A stretch of DNA of 64,000 nucleotides. Source: Planctomycetota bacterium (GTDB taxonomy: Bacteria; Planctomycetota; UBA8742; UBA2392). The position numbers and the translations under genes are program-made. Where the stretch lies: positions 1 to 64,000 of the forward strand of contig JAMQHL010000048.1 of NCBI GenBank assembly GCA_025993795.1. The letters are read 5' to 3'. Shown one piece after another: positions 34,179 through 43,253 of the stretch (positions are counted from its first letter, which is position 1; every line of letters starts with the position of its first letter). The notes under the pieces are model-generated. The model was not told the origin of the DNA. It saw only the letters and a program-made list of their open reading frames with translations, and did not search any database.

Positions 34179-35366
34179 ATGCACGCGGAATTCGCATATG
34201 TTTTCAGGCACGCAATGCTTCGGGATGCCGCCTATCAGGTTCAGCTGCCCGGAGATCGAGCCATCCTCCACAAGATCGCTCTCGAGTTGATTGAGCTTGT
34301 GTTCGGAGGCAAACCACCAGTACCCCGGCCGCTCGAACCGGGCGTGGAGCCCGACTCGACGCCGCATCCCATCGACCCCATTGCCGGCGATCTGGCCCAG
34401 CATGCGCTGCTCGCGTCGGAGTTACCGGGGGAGGTCGGCCTCGAGCTGCTGAATGCCCGCAAGCTGTATCTGCGGAGGGGCGCAGAGCACAGCGAGCGCA
34501 TGTTTCAGGGAGACAATGCAGCCGAGCAGTGGCGGTCGCTGGCTGAGCTGCTGCACGAGCCAGAGGACGGGGAAGCCCTGCGAAGGGCCGCGTTATGCCT
34601 GATGCGGGGCGGCAGACCGAAGGATGCCGAACCCCTGCTGCACGAAGCGATCAATCTCCTTCGTCGCGGTCGCCACCGTGCAGCGGAAGGAGTAACGCTT
34701 TCCACTCTGGGCCTGCTCCAGTCGGAAACCGGGCGGCGGGAAGAAGCCAGGCAAACGCTGCAGGATGCCCTGATGATCCACCGCGAAACGGGAAACCGAA
34801 ACTCGGAAGGAGCGTCTCTCGCGAATCTCGCGCACTTGCACGCGGTTGAGGGTGACCTCGACCGGGCGATCAGCAACTACGACGACGCCTTGAGGCTCCA
34901 TGAGGAGGTTGACGACCGCCGGCACCAAGCAATCGCCTACGGGAACATCGGGCTGATTCACATGATGAAGCGGCAGCCCGATCTTGCACACGAGTACTAC
35001 CGGCGGGCCTTGGCGACACAGCGTGAACTGGGGCTTCGCCGGTCGGAAGGCATCACACTAGGCAACCTGGCATCGTTGAACTACGAGGTCGGAAAGCTGG
35101 AGCATGCCGCTCGGCTATACGCGGAAGCTTTGGCCGTGCATGTAGAGGTCGGAAACCGCCGCTTCCAGGGTGTGTCGAAATGCGACTTTGCCCTGTGCCT
35201 GCTGGCTATGGGGCAGGCTGGGGAAGCTGAAGTACTTTGGAAGGAAGGCGAATCAGTACTGCGTGAACTTGGTGATACCAGCTCGCTATCGAGGAAGCTC
35301 AACGGCATGCGAAACGCGTGCAGTCAGGCGGGAGTTGCTCCTTTTGATGCCGGACCCACGCCGTAG
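34179..35366 (+). CDS. TPR protein resembling the C-terminal half of an ATPase/kinase-TPR protein
   Basis: The 395-residue frame opens with FAYVFRHAMLRDAAYQVQLPGDR, a stretch that normally links the ATPase part of large signalling proteins (STAND or kinase-ATPase-TPR types) to their TPR tail. Seven or so tetratricopeptide repeats follow (about 120-370; for example GNIGLIHMMKRQPDLAHEYYRRAL). Here nothing lies upstream of the linker: an in-frame stop precedes the ATG by two codons, and there is no ribosome-binding site. It is therefore probably a 5'-truncated remnant, though a stand-alone TPR protein remains possible. Confidence 0.65.
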   Translation: MHAEFAYVFRHAMLRDAAYQVQLPGDRAILHKIALELIELVFGGKPPVPRPLEPGVEPDSTPHPIDPIAGDLAQHALLASELPGEVGLELLNARKLYLRRGAEHSERMFQGDNAAEQWRSLAELLHEPEDGEALRRAALCLMRGGRPKDAEPLLHEAINLLRRGRHRAAEGVTLSTLGLLQSETGRREEARQTLQDALMIHRETGNRNSEGASLANLAHLHAVEGDLDRAISNYDDALRLHEEVDDRRHQAIAYGNIGLIHMMKRQPDLAHEYYRRALATQRELGLRRSEGITLGNLASLNYEVGKLEHAARLYAEALAVHVEVGNRRFQGVSKCDFALCLLAMGQAGEAEVLWKEGESVLRELGDTSSLSRKLNGMRNACSQAGVAPFDAGPTP

Positions 35367-35607
35367 TGTCAGGCATGCGCCCGGTCGAAACTATCGAGCA
35401 TCTGCACGGTTCAACGACGTTTCCAACCCCACCCGGCAGCCTCCCGCACCTCGGCGGGCGGCGCTGCGTCACGCTTCTCACCGCAGGCACGTCATCCTCG
35501 CCCGGACAAGGGCCTTAGAAGCGCCAGATTGTGCTCGCTCGGGGCAAGAAACAGGGGAGCGGGTCGGCAGAGGAATGCCCTGATCGGCTGCAAACCCGCT
35601 CTGTGTT

Positions 35608-35684
35608 TGGTAGCTGGGGCGGGAGTCGAACCCGCGACCTTAGGGTTATGAATCCTATGCTCTAACCACCTGAGCTACCCAGCC
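35608..35684 (-). tRNA. tRNA-Met (anticodon CAU), probably elongator
   Basis: The minus strand gives acceptor GGCTGGG with CCCAGCT, the D arm GCTCAGGTGGTTAGAGC, anticodon loop ATTCATAA, T-loop GGTTCGACTCC, discriminator A and an encoded CCA. The paired first base argues against initiator tRNA. A lysidine-modified tRNA-Ile(CAU) cannot be fully excluded. Confidence 0.93.
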
Positions 35685-35731
35685 GTGTCGCGTCAACGTA
35701 GCACCCGCGCCCTTGCCAGCAAGACCCGGCA

Positions 35732-37147
35732 CTACCTGCCGGCGTTGGCTGGCGCCGTCGCTTCCTTTTCAACGGTTTCGGGTTGCGACGACTTCTCGCC
35801 GGCACCTAAAGCCGCCGCGCCACTGAGGCCGATCGCAGCCAGCAGGCTGCCCCAGCGAATGATGCGCGCCAGCACACCGCCGACAGGTGCCAGCATCTTG
35901 AACATCAGGCCCATGAATTCACGCCGACCCAGGCTTTCGTACTTCGTCTGCAGGTAATCGAGCTGTTGCAGCGCAAGCTGCATCTTCAACTGCACCTGTA
36001 TGCGCTGGATGTCGTCTTCGATGCCGGGCACGTCTTTCATCGTCGCCAGCTTTTCACGCGCGGCCCGGTAACTCTTCTCCAGTTCCTCAAGCGCGGCACT
36101 CACGTTGCCCTTCAGTTCCTTCCGCACCGCACCCCAGGTCAGCCCGAAGCTCGCGCCCAGCAACACCACCAGCAGGATCAGTCCCGCGATGTCGCTGTCG
36201 GCGCTCTTGGTGTACAGCATGTAACCCAGGTGCATCAACCCGTAGAAGAACACCAGGCTGCCGGCCTGCGCGGTTACGCTGAACATCGGCCGGTACTGCC
36301 GCTCGGTCAGCACCAGGTCCACCGAGTCCACAAAGTCGTGACGACGCATGATACTGCGCACCACGACCGCGCCCGAAATCATCAGGTAACAGTAGTACCC
36401 GAACATCAGCCATTCGAAGGTCCAGATGGTCAGCAGCAGCCAGGCTTCGGCTGTCCGAGAGCTGGTATCAATCAACTGCAGATAGGCCGAATCAGTCCCG
36501 TAGATCGTTTCGTAGAACTTGTCGCCCGTGGCGAAAAACAAGAAGTCCCACAGGATGAACGGCACGGCAATCGCGATCGCAAAGAGGTTCACGCGGCTGC
36601 CAAGAAACCAGCGCTTGAACCTCTCCAGTTCGTCCTGCCGCACATCCAGGTGCGTGAATGCGCGGCCAAAGTTGCGGCTGTAAATGCCTTTGAAAAGGCG
36701 CAGGCACAGAAAATGCACCAGCAGCATCAGGGGCTGAAGCTGCCATTGCTTTTCACGTATGAAGTTCCAGATGTCTTCGGGGATATCCCCCGTGCCGGCC
36801 TCCATGAGTCGCAGCGCCAGCGCGACGATCCAGACCGCTGTGCATGTCACGAAGGTCGCAAAAAAATAGCGCGCGGCGCTGCCCGGCATCAGTCGGTCCA
36901 GCCACCAGCCATTCTGGACCTGCCTGAAATTGGCAGCATCGAAAATGTCGGCTTCGGGCTCGGGTCGGCGGTCGTTCTTGCGAAACGCCGTTTCGACCAG
37001 TTTCAGGCCCAACGAAGCGACGACCGGCCCCGTGTCTTTGCTTTTGCCCGGTGTTGCAGGCTTGGCCTCGGGCCCGGGCGTGTCGCTGCCCTTGGCCTCT
37101 GCGGCCCACTGGTTATCGCGGATCTCGGTGTGGTCGGGCTCGCTCAT
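35732..37147 (-). CDS. Multi-pass membrane protein with C-terminal coiled coil
   Basis: The 471-residue protein has a disordered charged N-terminus (1-85) and about six membrane segments (roughly 93-113, 135-150, 185-206, 235-263, 298-314, 319-341). A predicted coiled coil follows (about 343-400), then a last weakly hydrophobic stretch and an acidic tail. The ATG at 37147 overlaps the stop of the upstream tricorn-like protease (ATGA), so translation of the two is coupled and they likely share a role at the membrane. No family recognised. Confidence 0.65.
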   Translation of the reverse strand: MSEPDHTEIRDNQWAAEAKGSDTPGPEAKPATPGKSKDTGPVVASLGLKLVETAFRKNDRRPEPEADIFDAANFRQVQNGWWLDRLMPGSAARYFFATFVTCTAVWIVALALRLMEAGTGDIPEDIWNFIREKQWQLQPLMLLVHFLCLRLFKGIYSRNFGRAFTHLDVRQDELERFKRWFLGSRVNLFAIAIAVPFILWDFLFFATGDKFYETIYGTDSAYLQLIDTSSRTAEAWLLLTIWTFEWLMFGYYCYLMISGAVVVRSIMRRHDFVDSVDLVLTERQYRPMFSVTAQAGSLVFFYGLMHLGYMLYTKSADSDIAGLILLVVLLGASFGLTWGAVRKELKGNVSAALEELEKSYRAAREKLATMKDVPGIEDDIQRIQVQLKMQLALQQLDYLQTKYESLGRREFMGLMFKMLAPVGGVLARIIRWGSLLAAIGLSGAAALGAGEKSSQPETVEKEATAPANAGR

Positions 37148-40041
37148 TCCGTCTTGGCCTGTTCCTTTGTGGGAAGTTCCTGCGTGATCGTGGTGATCGC
37201 CGCTTCAAGCTGCGGGTCAAGGCGCCGAATGCGGTCCGCCGCGCTGAGCGGCACGTGCACGTCGGGCATCACGCCGGCGTTCTCGAGGTTGCGTTTGTCG
37301 TCCATGCTGAAGTAGCCCTCGGTCGGCACGCCGAATGTGCTGCCGTCGGACAGCTTGTCCCAGAAAGTCCCGATCACGTTGCCGGGGGTGCGCTCGCCGA
37401 CCACCTTACCCCGGCCCGTGGTCTTGATCGCCCACGGAAAGCACTCGCCGCCGCTGTTGCTGCGTTCGTCGCACAGCACGGTCACCGGCTTGTCCCAGTA
37501 CAGGCGCGGCTGCTTCCAGCGTTCGCGTGTGCGCGGCTTGATGTGCAGGTAGGGCCGTGCCATCAGCAGCTCCATGATTTCCATATAGCTGAGGCCACCG
37601 GAGTTGCCTCGGGCGTCGATGATCAAGCCGGCCGCCTTGTCGGCCTGCGGCGAGGCAATCAGTGTACGGAACTTCTGCAGGTTGGCGTCGTTCATGGCCG
37701 TCAGGTGAATGTAGAGAACCCGGTTCTCGGTGGCTTCCGCGACACGTTGGGTGCGCTGCGCCACCAGTTCTTCGTAGCGGCGGGCGCGGGACTGGGCCCA
37801 GGTTTCAGCGCGCATCGTGACCTCGCGGGCACCGGCCAACGTGCCGTCTACGCTTACAGTCAAGCGCAGGTTGTAGCCGGTCTTCCAGATATCGAAGTGC
37901 GACCACATGTTCTCGTCCACGCCAAAGCGCCGCCCGTTGATGCCGATGATGCTGTCTCCGACGCGCACCCACCTGCTGTCGAGGGGACCGCCCTTCTCAA
38001 CTTCCTGTACCAGCAGCGACTGGCGCCCGTCGGCGAGCTGTACCGGTTTCAGCTTTGCCCCCAGCTCGGCGCTGGCGATGCGGCCGCTGCCGCTGGTTCT
38101 GCCAAAGACGCCCATGTGGCTTGCCGACAGCTCACCGATTGCCATCCAGATGTAGTAGTAGCACTCTTCAATGGTCCGTGACCGCTCCACAAGCGGCAGG
38201 TATTTCTCCTTGATCTCGGGCCATGCTGCGCCGTGGAACTTTGCGTCGTAAAAGCGCGTATTGACCATTTCCCATGCTTCCGTGAACAGCGCCACGCGCT
38301 CCTGTTGCAGGTTTACGCGGTCCAGTGCGATCACAGGTATGTCGCGAGCAGCCTGCAGCTGCCGGGGCGCGGGCAGCATGCGCACCTTGCCCGCCTGGCC
38401 GAAGATGACGAAACGGCCGTCCGGCGTTTCGCTGATCGAGCCGGCGTGCGTAGCGACAGCCATCTCGCCATCGCCGGCGGGCGTGGTCACGAACAGACTG
38501 GCGGCGGGCTCGCCGGAGACCCAGCGCTCGAAATACAGCAGCTTGCCGTCGCCACTGAAAACCGGGCACTGCTCGGTTTCAGATGTACCAGTGACGAAGC
38601 GCTGGTTGGCGCCGTCGGCATCCATGATCCAGATGTCGGCGTTGCCGCGACGCCCGCTGTCAAACGCGATGCGCGTGCCATCGGGCGAATAGCTGGGGTC
38701 GTCGTCGCTCGCAGGATCGTTTGTGAGCTGGCTGGCGGCACTGCCATCCAGCGGTTGCACCCAGATGTCGCGATTGCCGCTGCGTTCGCTGCAAAAGGCA
38801 ATGCGCTTGCCGTCGGGCGACCAGTTGTGAAAGAAATCGTTTGCCTTGTCGGTGGTCAGTTGCCACGGCTCGCCGCCTGCAGCGTTTACCAGCCAAAGGT
38901 CGCTGTTGCCTGCACGCATCGACTGAAACGCAATCAGCTTGCCATCGGGGCTGACGCGCGGGTGGCTGTCGCCCTTGCCCGGCAGCGTGACACGCGTTGC
39001 GTTGCCGCCTTCCGGTGCGCTGGTCCAGATTGAGCCGCGCAGCTCAAAGGCCAGCAGCTTGCCATTGGCCGACAGGTGCGGGTTCTCCATGCCCTGGTTG
39101 AACATGCGTTCTTCAATCTGGGGGCCGCGCGCATCCTGCTGGACATCAAGTTTCACCAGCTCACCACTGCCCGCGCCTGCCAGCAGCGACTGCACGCTCA
39201 CGCGGTACAGATAGTGCATGCGCTGATAGACCAGCCACGCGCCGTTGTTCGAGATGCCCACTTCTTCGGCGCCGACGTCGGTAAAGCTGCTGAGCTGCTT
39301 TGGCTGCTCATGGAACGGCCCCGGCAGCGACATGAACTGAAAGCTGCGGGTGAGCTCGCGCGTGAACAGAATCTGCCCACCATGTACCAGTTTTGCGTTG
39401 CGGTCATTGCCTTGAAACTCGGTCAGGCGGTCCGGCAAGTTGTTGCCGGACCGAAGCAGGTACAGGTCTTCATTCGCAGAGCCGCTGTAACCACGGCGAT
39501 AGCGTGTAACGCTGCCGCTGCTGTATGCGACGTTTCCCTCATGCACATGCACGTCGCCCGGGGTGAAGTCATCATCCAATACCAGCTCTTCGGTGCCACC
39601 CGTGGCACGAATGCGCCACAGCGCGTGCCGGTCGTTGCGCGTGCTTGTGAAGTAAAGCCACTCGCCATCGCCCGAGAAGCCGGCCACATAGTCGCCGGCG
39701 CTGTGGCAGGTAAGCTGGGTGGCAGGCCCGCCATCGGTTGCGATCAGGAAGACGTCATAGTTGCCGTTGCGGTCACTGCTGAAGGCCAGCGTCTTGCCGC
39801 CGGGCGAGAGCGCGGGGTAGCTGTCATAGGCACCGTGCATTGTGAGCTGCGTGCAGTGCCCGCTGTGGTCGCGGCGCCACAGATCTCCCCACAACGAGAA
39901 GTACACGGTTTCCCCGTCGTCACTGATGACCGGGTGACGCGCACCGGGTTCGCCTTTCGCAGGGTCGTACAGGGTCGGTTTGGGCGCGTCCTGGGCTGCG
40001 AGGGCGCATGCCGAGACAATCAGGCAAAGCAGCATTCTCAT
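37144..40041 (-). CDS. Tricorn-type S41 protease (beta-propeller, PDZ, S41 domain)
   Basis: The ATG at 40041 with GGAG six bases upstream starts a 965-residue exported protein with an N-terminal signal (MRMLLCLIVSACALAAQ). Residues about 30-560 contain repeated PD40/WD-like SPDGK-type units, the propellers that admit peptides. A PDZ-like region follows at about 640-740 (VGDSIIGINGRRF), then an S41 catalytic domain at about 770-950 with the nucleophile in SNSGGE (Ser 863) and the oxyanion region DARGNSGG. Tricorn proteases trim oligopeptides. A periplasmic location is expected from the signal. The frame is open upstream to 40782, but that part is not protein-like. Confidence 0.88.
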   Translation of the reverse strand: MRMLLCLIVSACALAAQDAPKPTLYDPAKGEPGARHPVISDDGETVYFSLWGDLWRRDHSGHCTQLTMHGAYDSYPALSPGGKTLAFSSDRNGNYDVFLIATDGGPATQLTCHSAGDYVAGFSGDGEWLYFTSTRNDRHALWRIRATGGTEELVLDDDFTPGDVHVHEGNVAYSSGSVTRYRRGYSGSANEDLYLLRSGNNLPDRLTEFQGNDRNAKLVHGGQILFTRELTRSFQFMSLPGPFHEQPKQLSSFTDVGAEEVGISNNGAWLVYQRMHYLYRVSVQSLLAGAGSGELVKLDVQQDARGPQIEERMFNQGMENPHLSANGKLLAFELRGSIWTSAPEGGNATRVTLPGKGDSHPRVSPDGKLIAFQSMRAGNSDLWLVNAAGGEPWQLTTDKANDFFHNWSPDGKRIAFCSERSGNRDIWVQPLDGSAASQLTNDPASDDDPSYSPDGTRIAFDSGRRGNADIWIMDADGANQRFVTGTSETEQCPVFSGDGKLLYFERWVSGEPAASLFVTTPAGDGEMAVATHAGSISETPDGRFVIFGQAGKVRMLPAPRQLQAARDIPVIALDRVNLQQERVALFTEAWEMVNTRFYDAKFHGAAWPEIKEKYLPLVERSRTIEECYYYIWMAIGELSASHMGVFGRTSGSGRIASAELGAKLKPVQLADGRQSLLVQEVEKGGPLDSRWVRVGDSIIGINGRRFGVDENMWSHFDIWKTGYNLRLTVSVDGTLAGAREVTMRAETWAQSRARRYEELVAQRTQRVAEATENRVLYIHLTAMNDANLQKFRTLIASPQADKAAGLIIDARGNSGGLSYMEIMELLMARPYLHIKPRTRERWKQPRLYWDKPVTVLCDERSNSGGECFPWAIKTTGRGKVVGERTPGNVIGTFWDKLSDGSTFGVPTEGYFSMDDKRNLENAGVMPDVHVPLSAADRIRRLDPQLEAAITTITQELPTKEQAKTE

Positions 40042-40119
40042 GGCAGTCTCCTGAAGGCCCGCATGATGCCAAGTTTCGGCCCGCGTGGCGTCCCCCGACT
40101 CGGGTTGTAGACTGGCACC

Positions 40120-40659
40120 ATGGACCTCAAGAACAGCGCAATCCGCGGCCTGCTTGCCACCTTTGCTGCGGTGATTCTGTTCTGGCTGATGGACATGAAC
40201 TTCTGCGGATGGCTTGGCGCTTGGCTGACGCCGGGGGCCGCCTGGATCGTCGGCATCCTGATGGCAGCCGCGCTGGGCATCGCTTTCGCGGCACTCTGGG
40301 CGGGCTGGGTGTCGAAACAGAAGGTCACGAAGAAGGCGCCCGTCCTGGCTGCGGCAGTGGTTTACGGGTTGCTGGTCGGTGCGATCTTCATCTTTCTGGT
40401 GCCGCTTCTGCTTTCGGCGCTGGCAGGCGACCCGGGCATGATGCACGGCACGGGAACGGGCTTTGATTCCATTGGCGAGGCGTTCGGCGGACACGTCGTA
40501 CCTGAGCTTCCGGACCTCGGGTTTGACCCGCCGCTGCACTCGTTGGCAGACAACGACTGGATCCACCGCGACGACTTTGTCGCCCGGTTGCTGCCCTTTT
40601 CGCTGGCATTTGCCCTGTACGGCCTTGTGCTGGGCCTTACCGCCGGCACGCGCAGGTAG
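40120..40659 (+). CDS. Small membrane protein, first of two tandem paralogues
   Basis: The 179-residue protein has four hydrophobic helices (about 8-28, 38-62, 72-98, 155-175) and an external loop in between. It shares with the next gene the pattern W-x-M-D-x-N-x-x-G-W/A-x-G-A-W-L near the N-terminus and R-L-L-P-F-x-x-A-F-x-L-x-G-L-V-x-G at the C-terminus, so they arose by duplication. Function unknown. The neighbour order suggests an operon with the paralogue and an asparaginase-like gene. Confidence 0.65.
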   Translation: MDLKNSAIRGLLATFAAVILFWLMDMNFCGWLGAWLTPGAAWIVGILMAAALGIAFAALWAGWVSKQKVTKKAPVLAAAVVYGLLVGAIFIFLVPLLLSALAGDPGMMHGTGTGFDSIGEAFGGHVVPELPDLGFDPPLHSLADNDWIHRDDFVARLLPFSLAFALYGLVLGLTAGTRR

Positions 40660-40711
40660 GCAACTTCGGCCGCGATCGGGTATACTCCAGTATCTCTCCG
40701 CGAGGTGCCGA

Positions 40712-41272
40712 TTGCCGCTACCGCGTATTTTCCTGTTCGCTGTGCTGGCGCTGGCCGTGCTGATCGGCGTGCTATGGAGCATGGACGTGAACTACGGCGC
40801 ATGGGTCGGGGCATGGTTGTCGCCGCGCAACCAGTACACCGCCGGGTTTCTGGTGATCGTGGCAATCAGCATTTCCCTCACATACATGTACGCGAAACAC
40901 ATTGGCGAAATGTTTCCCGGTCCCGGGTACCTGCGCGGTTTGTGCTTCGGGGCTGTGTTTGGCGCGCTGGCAATCTGGGTGGTGCCGCCGGTGCTGTCAG
41001 GCATCGCTGAAGCCGTGGGCAACACTCAGGTCATTTTCCAGGGGCGCGGCATCACCAACCAGGAGCAGCGTGCCGACCAAGCCGAGCACCTGACTCGCGT
41101 CGAGCCCTGCCCCGCCATCGGCGACGTCAAGCCACCCTTGCGCTTCATGACCGAAGACCATGAATGGGCCCCTGCGGACTCATGGAAGGGGCGGTTGCTT
41201 CCATTCGGCGTCGCGTTTCTGCTGTGGGGCCTTGTCATCGGCACCTTCCTGAGTGAAGAACGCAAACCATGA
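40712..41272 (+). CDS. Small membrane protein, second of two tandem paralogues
   Basis: A TTG at 40712 with GAGG six bases upstream starts a 186-residue protein with four hydrophobic segments, related to 40120-40659 by the W-S-M-D-V-N-Y-G-A-W-V-G-A-W-L and R-L-L-P-F-G-V-A-F motifs. The large polar loop (about 115-150) contains a Cys and several charged residues. Its stop overlaps the start of the isoaspartyl peptidase gene (ATGA), so the two are translationally coupled. Function unknown. Confidence 0.6.
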   Translation: MPLPRIFLFAVLALAVLIGVLWSMDVNYGAWVGAWLSPRNQYTAGFLVIVAISISLTYMYAKHIGEMFPGPGYLRGLCFGAVFGALAIWVVPPVLSGIAEAVGNTQVIFQGRGITNQEQRADQAEHLTRVEPCPAIGDVKPPLRFMTEDHEWAPADSWKGRLLPFGVAFLLWGLVIGTFLSEERKP

Positions 41273-42162
41273 GCTTCCCGATCATCCTTGCCCACGGTGG
41301 AGCGGGCGCCCCCAACACAGACTCGGACGGCCCTGAAGCCGCCTGCAAGCACGCGCTGAAGTTTCTGACCGACGGCGAAATCGACGCGGCGCTGCGCGCA
41401 GTGATTGAAGCCGCCGTCATTCTTGAAGACGACGTGCGCTTCAATGCCGGCACGGGCGCGAACATGCGCATTGACGGCAGCATCCAGATGGATGCGATCC
41501 TGGCCACCAGCGACGGGCGCATCGGCAGCGTGGCGGCCATCGAAAAGTGCCGCAACCCGGTCCGTGTTGCGCGGCTGGTGATCGACAGCCCCCACGTGAT
41601 GCTGTGCGGCGACGGCGCCACGCAGTTCGCGCGCCACCGGGGTGTAGCAGAGCACGACATGACCACACCCAAGGCCCAGGATCGCCACGCAAAAGCACTG
41701 GAGCGCCTCAAGACCGGCGAGTTGCGCCCGACCGAACAGAAGTGGCGCGGGCGCGGCATGCACGGCACGATCGGTGCCGTGGCCCGGGCTGCCGACGGCA
41801 CGTTTGCCGTGTCCTGCAGCACAGGCGGGACGAGCATGATGCTGCCGGGCCGGGTCGGTGATTCACCGATCTTTGGCGCGGGCACGATGTGCGGTGAACA
41901 CGGCGCCGTGTGCGCCACTGGCGACGGCGAAGAGATCATCCGGCGCCTGGCAAGCATGCGCGCGTACCTGCGAATTGCGGCCGGAGAGCACCCGCAACAG
42001 GCCTGTGAAGCCGAGGTCGCGACGATTCCGGCCCCCTACGTTGCCGGCTTCATTGCGGTCAGCGCGGCAGGCTTTGGCATGGCTGCTACGAGGGACGAAA
42101 TGGCCCGCGCGGCACTGGAGTATCGCGACGGCAAGGTCGGCATCCAGCGACCTGCCAGTTGA
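41269..42162 (+). CDS. Isoaspartyl peptidase / plant-type asparaginase (Ntn hydrolase)
   Basis: The 297-residue precursor belongs to the type 2 asparaginase family. HGGAG lies near the N-terminus, and the conserved cleavage site G-T-I-G-A-V-A sits at 166-172, so T167 should become the N-terminal nucleophile after self-cleavage. STGGTSMMLPGRVGDSPIFGAG is the substrate-binding stretch. Such enzymes hydrolyse isoaspartyl dipeptides and L-asparagine. It has no signal peptide. It is coupled to the preceding membrane protein gene by an ATGA overlap, an unusual partner. Confidence 0.9.
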   Translation: MSFPIILAHGGAGAPNTDSDGPEAACKHALKFLTDGEIDAALRAVIEAAVILEDDVRFNAGTGANMRIDGSIQMDAILATSDGRIGSVAAIEKCRNPVRVARLVIDSPHVMLCGDGATQFARHRGVAEHDMTTPKAQDRHAKALERLKTGELRPTEQKWRGRGMHGTIGAVARAADGTFAVSCSTGGTSMMLPGRVGDSPIFGAGTMCGEHGAVCATGDGEEIIRRLASMRAYLRIAAGEHPQQACEAEVATIPAPYVAGFIAVSAAGFGMAATRDEMARAALEYRDGKVGIQRPAS

Positions 42163-42219
42163 CACGTCAAGTGCAGAGGGCACACTAGGGCAAGCGCCTG
42201 CCCGCCTTTCACCCAATGC

Positions 42220-42295
42220 GCGCCCGTAGCTCAGTGGATAGAGCAGCTGCCTTCTAAGCAGCCGGTCGCAGGTTCGATTCCTGCCGGGCGCGCCA
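42220..42295 (+). tRNA. tRNA-Arg (anticodon UCU)
   Basis: A cloverleaf with acceptor GCGCCCG / CGGGCGC, D arm GCTCAGTGGATAGAGC, anticodon loop CTTCTAA, T-loop GGTTCGATTCC, discriminator G and an encoded CCA. It reads AGA and AGG codons. Confidence 0.96.
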
Positions 42296-42633
42296 CAATT
42301 GAAGCGGATTCAGCGGGGCCGACCTTGCGCTGGCTCAAGGCGGCCGGCTGGCGGCGACGGCAGCGGCGACAGGCTAAAAACCCGAAGGAGTGCCACCCGC
42401 GCCACCAGCCAGCTGACGCCGCAAACTCTGAAAGTGTCCCGCGCTTTCGGGACTAAACCGGGTGGTCCCGCTGTTTCCACTTTGCCTTGGTTGTTGCCCC
42501 CGACCGAGGCGCAAAGTGAGGGATCGGGGCTCACGCCCCGGTCCCTCGCGATTTCACTTACCCCAGCCTGCCTTGCCGCAGTATGGCTTGGCTGCACTGC
42601 TTCTTTCCCGGTCCGATATCCGAAAGACCTGAC
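42296..42633. other. Intergenic region with one strong hairpin
   Basis: No gene is supported in these 338 bases. A 13-bp stem (42518-42530 with 42535-42547, one G-U pair, loop TCAC) is flanked by further complementary bases (AAGT at 42514 and ACTT near 42556). There is no T run. It may be a palindromic repeat or part of the leader of the next gene. Confidence 0.5.
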
Positions 42634-43203
42634 ATGGCCAAAATCCTCGCATTCGCCGGTAGCCTGCGCAAAGGCTCGTGGAACAAGAAGCTCGTCCGCA
42701 TCGCCGCCCAGGGCGCCCGCGAAGCCGGTGCCGAAGTCACGATGCTTGAAATCGAGGAGTACCCGTTGCCGCTGTATGACGGCGACGTGGAAGCGGCATC
42801 CGGATTGCCCGAAAACGTCGTCAAACTGAAAGACCTGTTCAAGGCGCACCAGGGGTTCTTGATCAGCAGCCCTGAATACAACGCCGGGATGCCCGGTGTG
42901 CTCAAGAACCTGACCGACTGGTTGTCGCGACCCCGCGAGGGCGAAAAGCTCTTCGAGATTTTCGCCAACAAACCCGCGGCGGCCATGGCCGCGAGCACCG
43001 GCGCGCTCGGGGGCAACCGCATGCTGTCGGGTCTGCGCGCGCACATGCTGCATATCCAGATGCTGGTGATCCCGCAAACGTTCGGGCTGGCCAAAGCCGC
43101 TGATGCCTTTGATGAGGCGGGTCTGCTGCAAGACGCCAAGGTCAGCGAAATCGTGAAGGACCTGGGCAAGCGCGTAGCTGAGCTGGCGGCCGGGCTTGAG
43201 TAG
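42634..43203 (+). CDS. NAD(P)H-dependent FMN reductase
   Basis: The 189-residue protein has the flavodoxin-like fold of the FMN-reductase family: GSLRKGSWNKKL (9-20) binds the FMN phosphate, and SPEYNAGMPGVLKN (about 79-92) is the family signature. These enzymes reduce FMN, quinones, azo compounds or chromate with NAD(P)H. The ATG at 42634 directly precedes the conserved first strand (MAKILAFAGS). The ribosome-binding site is weak. It lies alone downstream of tRNA-Arg. Confidence 0.88.
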   Translation: MAKILAFAGSLRKGSWNKKLVRIAAQGAREAGAEVTMLEIEEYPLPLYDGDVEAASGLPENVVKLKDLFKAHQGFLISSPEYNAGMPGVLKNLTDWLSRPREGEKLFEIFANKPAAAMAASTGALGGNRMLSGLRAHMLHIQMLVIPQTFGLAKAADAFDEAGLLQDAKVSEIVKDLGKRVAELAAGLE

Positions 43204-43253
43204 CTGTCGGCGAGGTCCTGCTATTCGGCGTGCGTTGGCGCTATATTCGCCGC

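Noticed and set aside
35966-37315. 449-codon plus-strand open frame
   Set aside because: It is antisense to the multi-pass membrane protein and to the S41 protease end; Gln/His-rich composition typical of a shadow frame.
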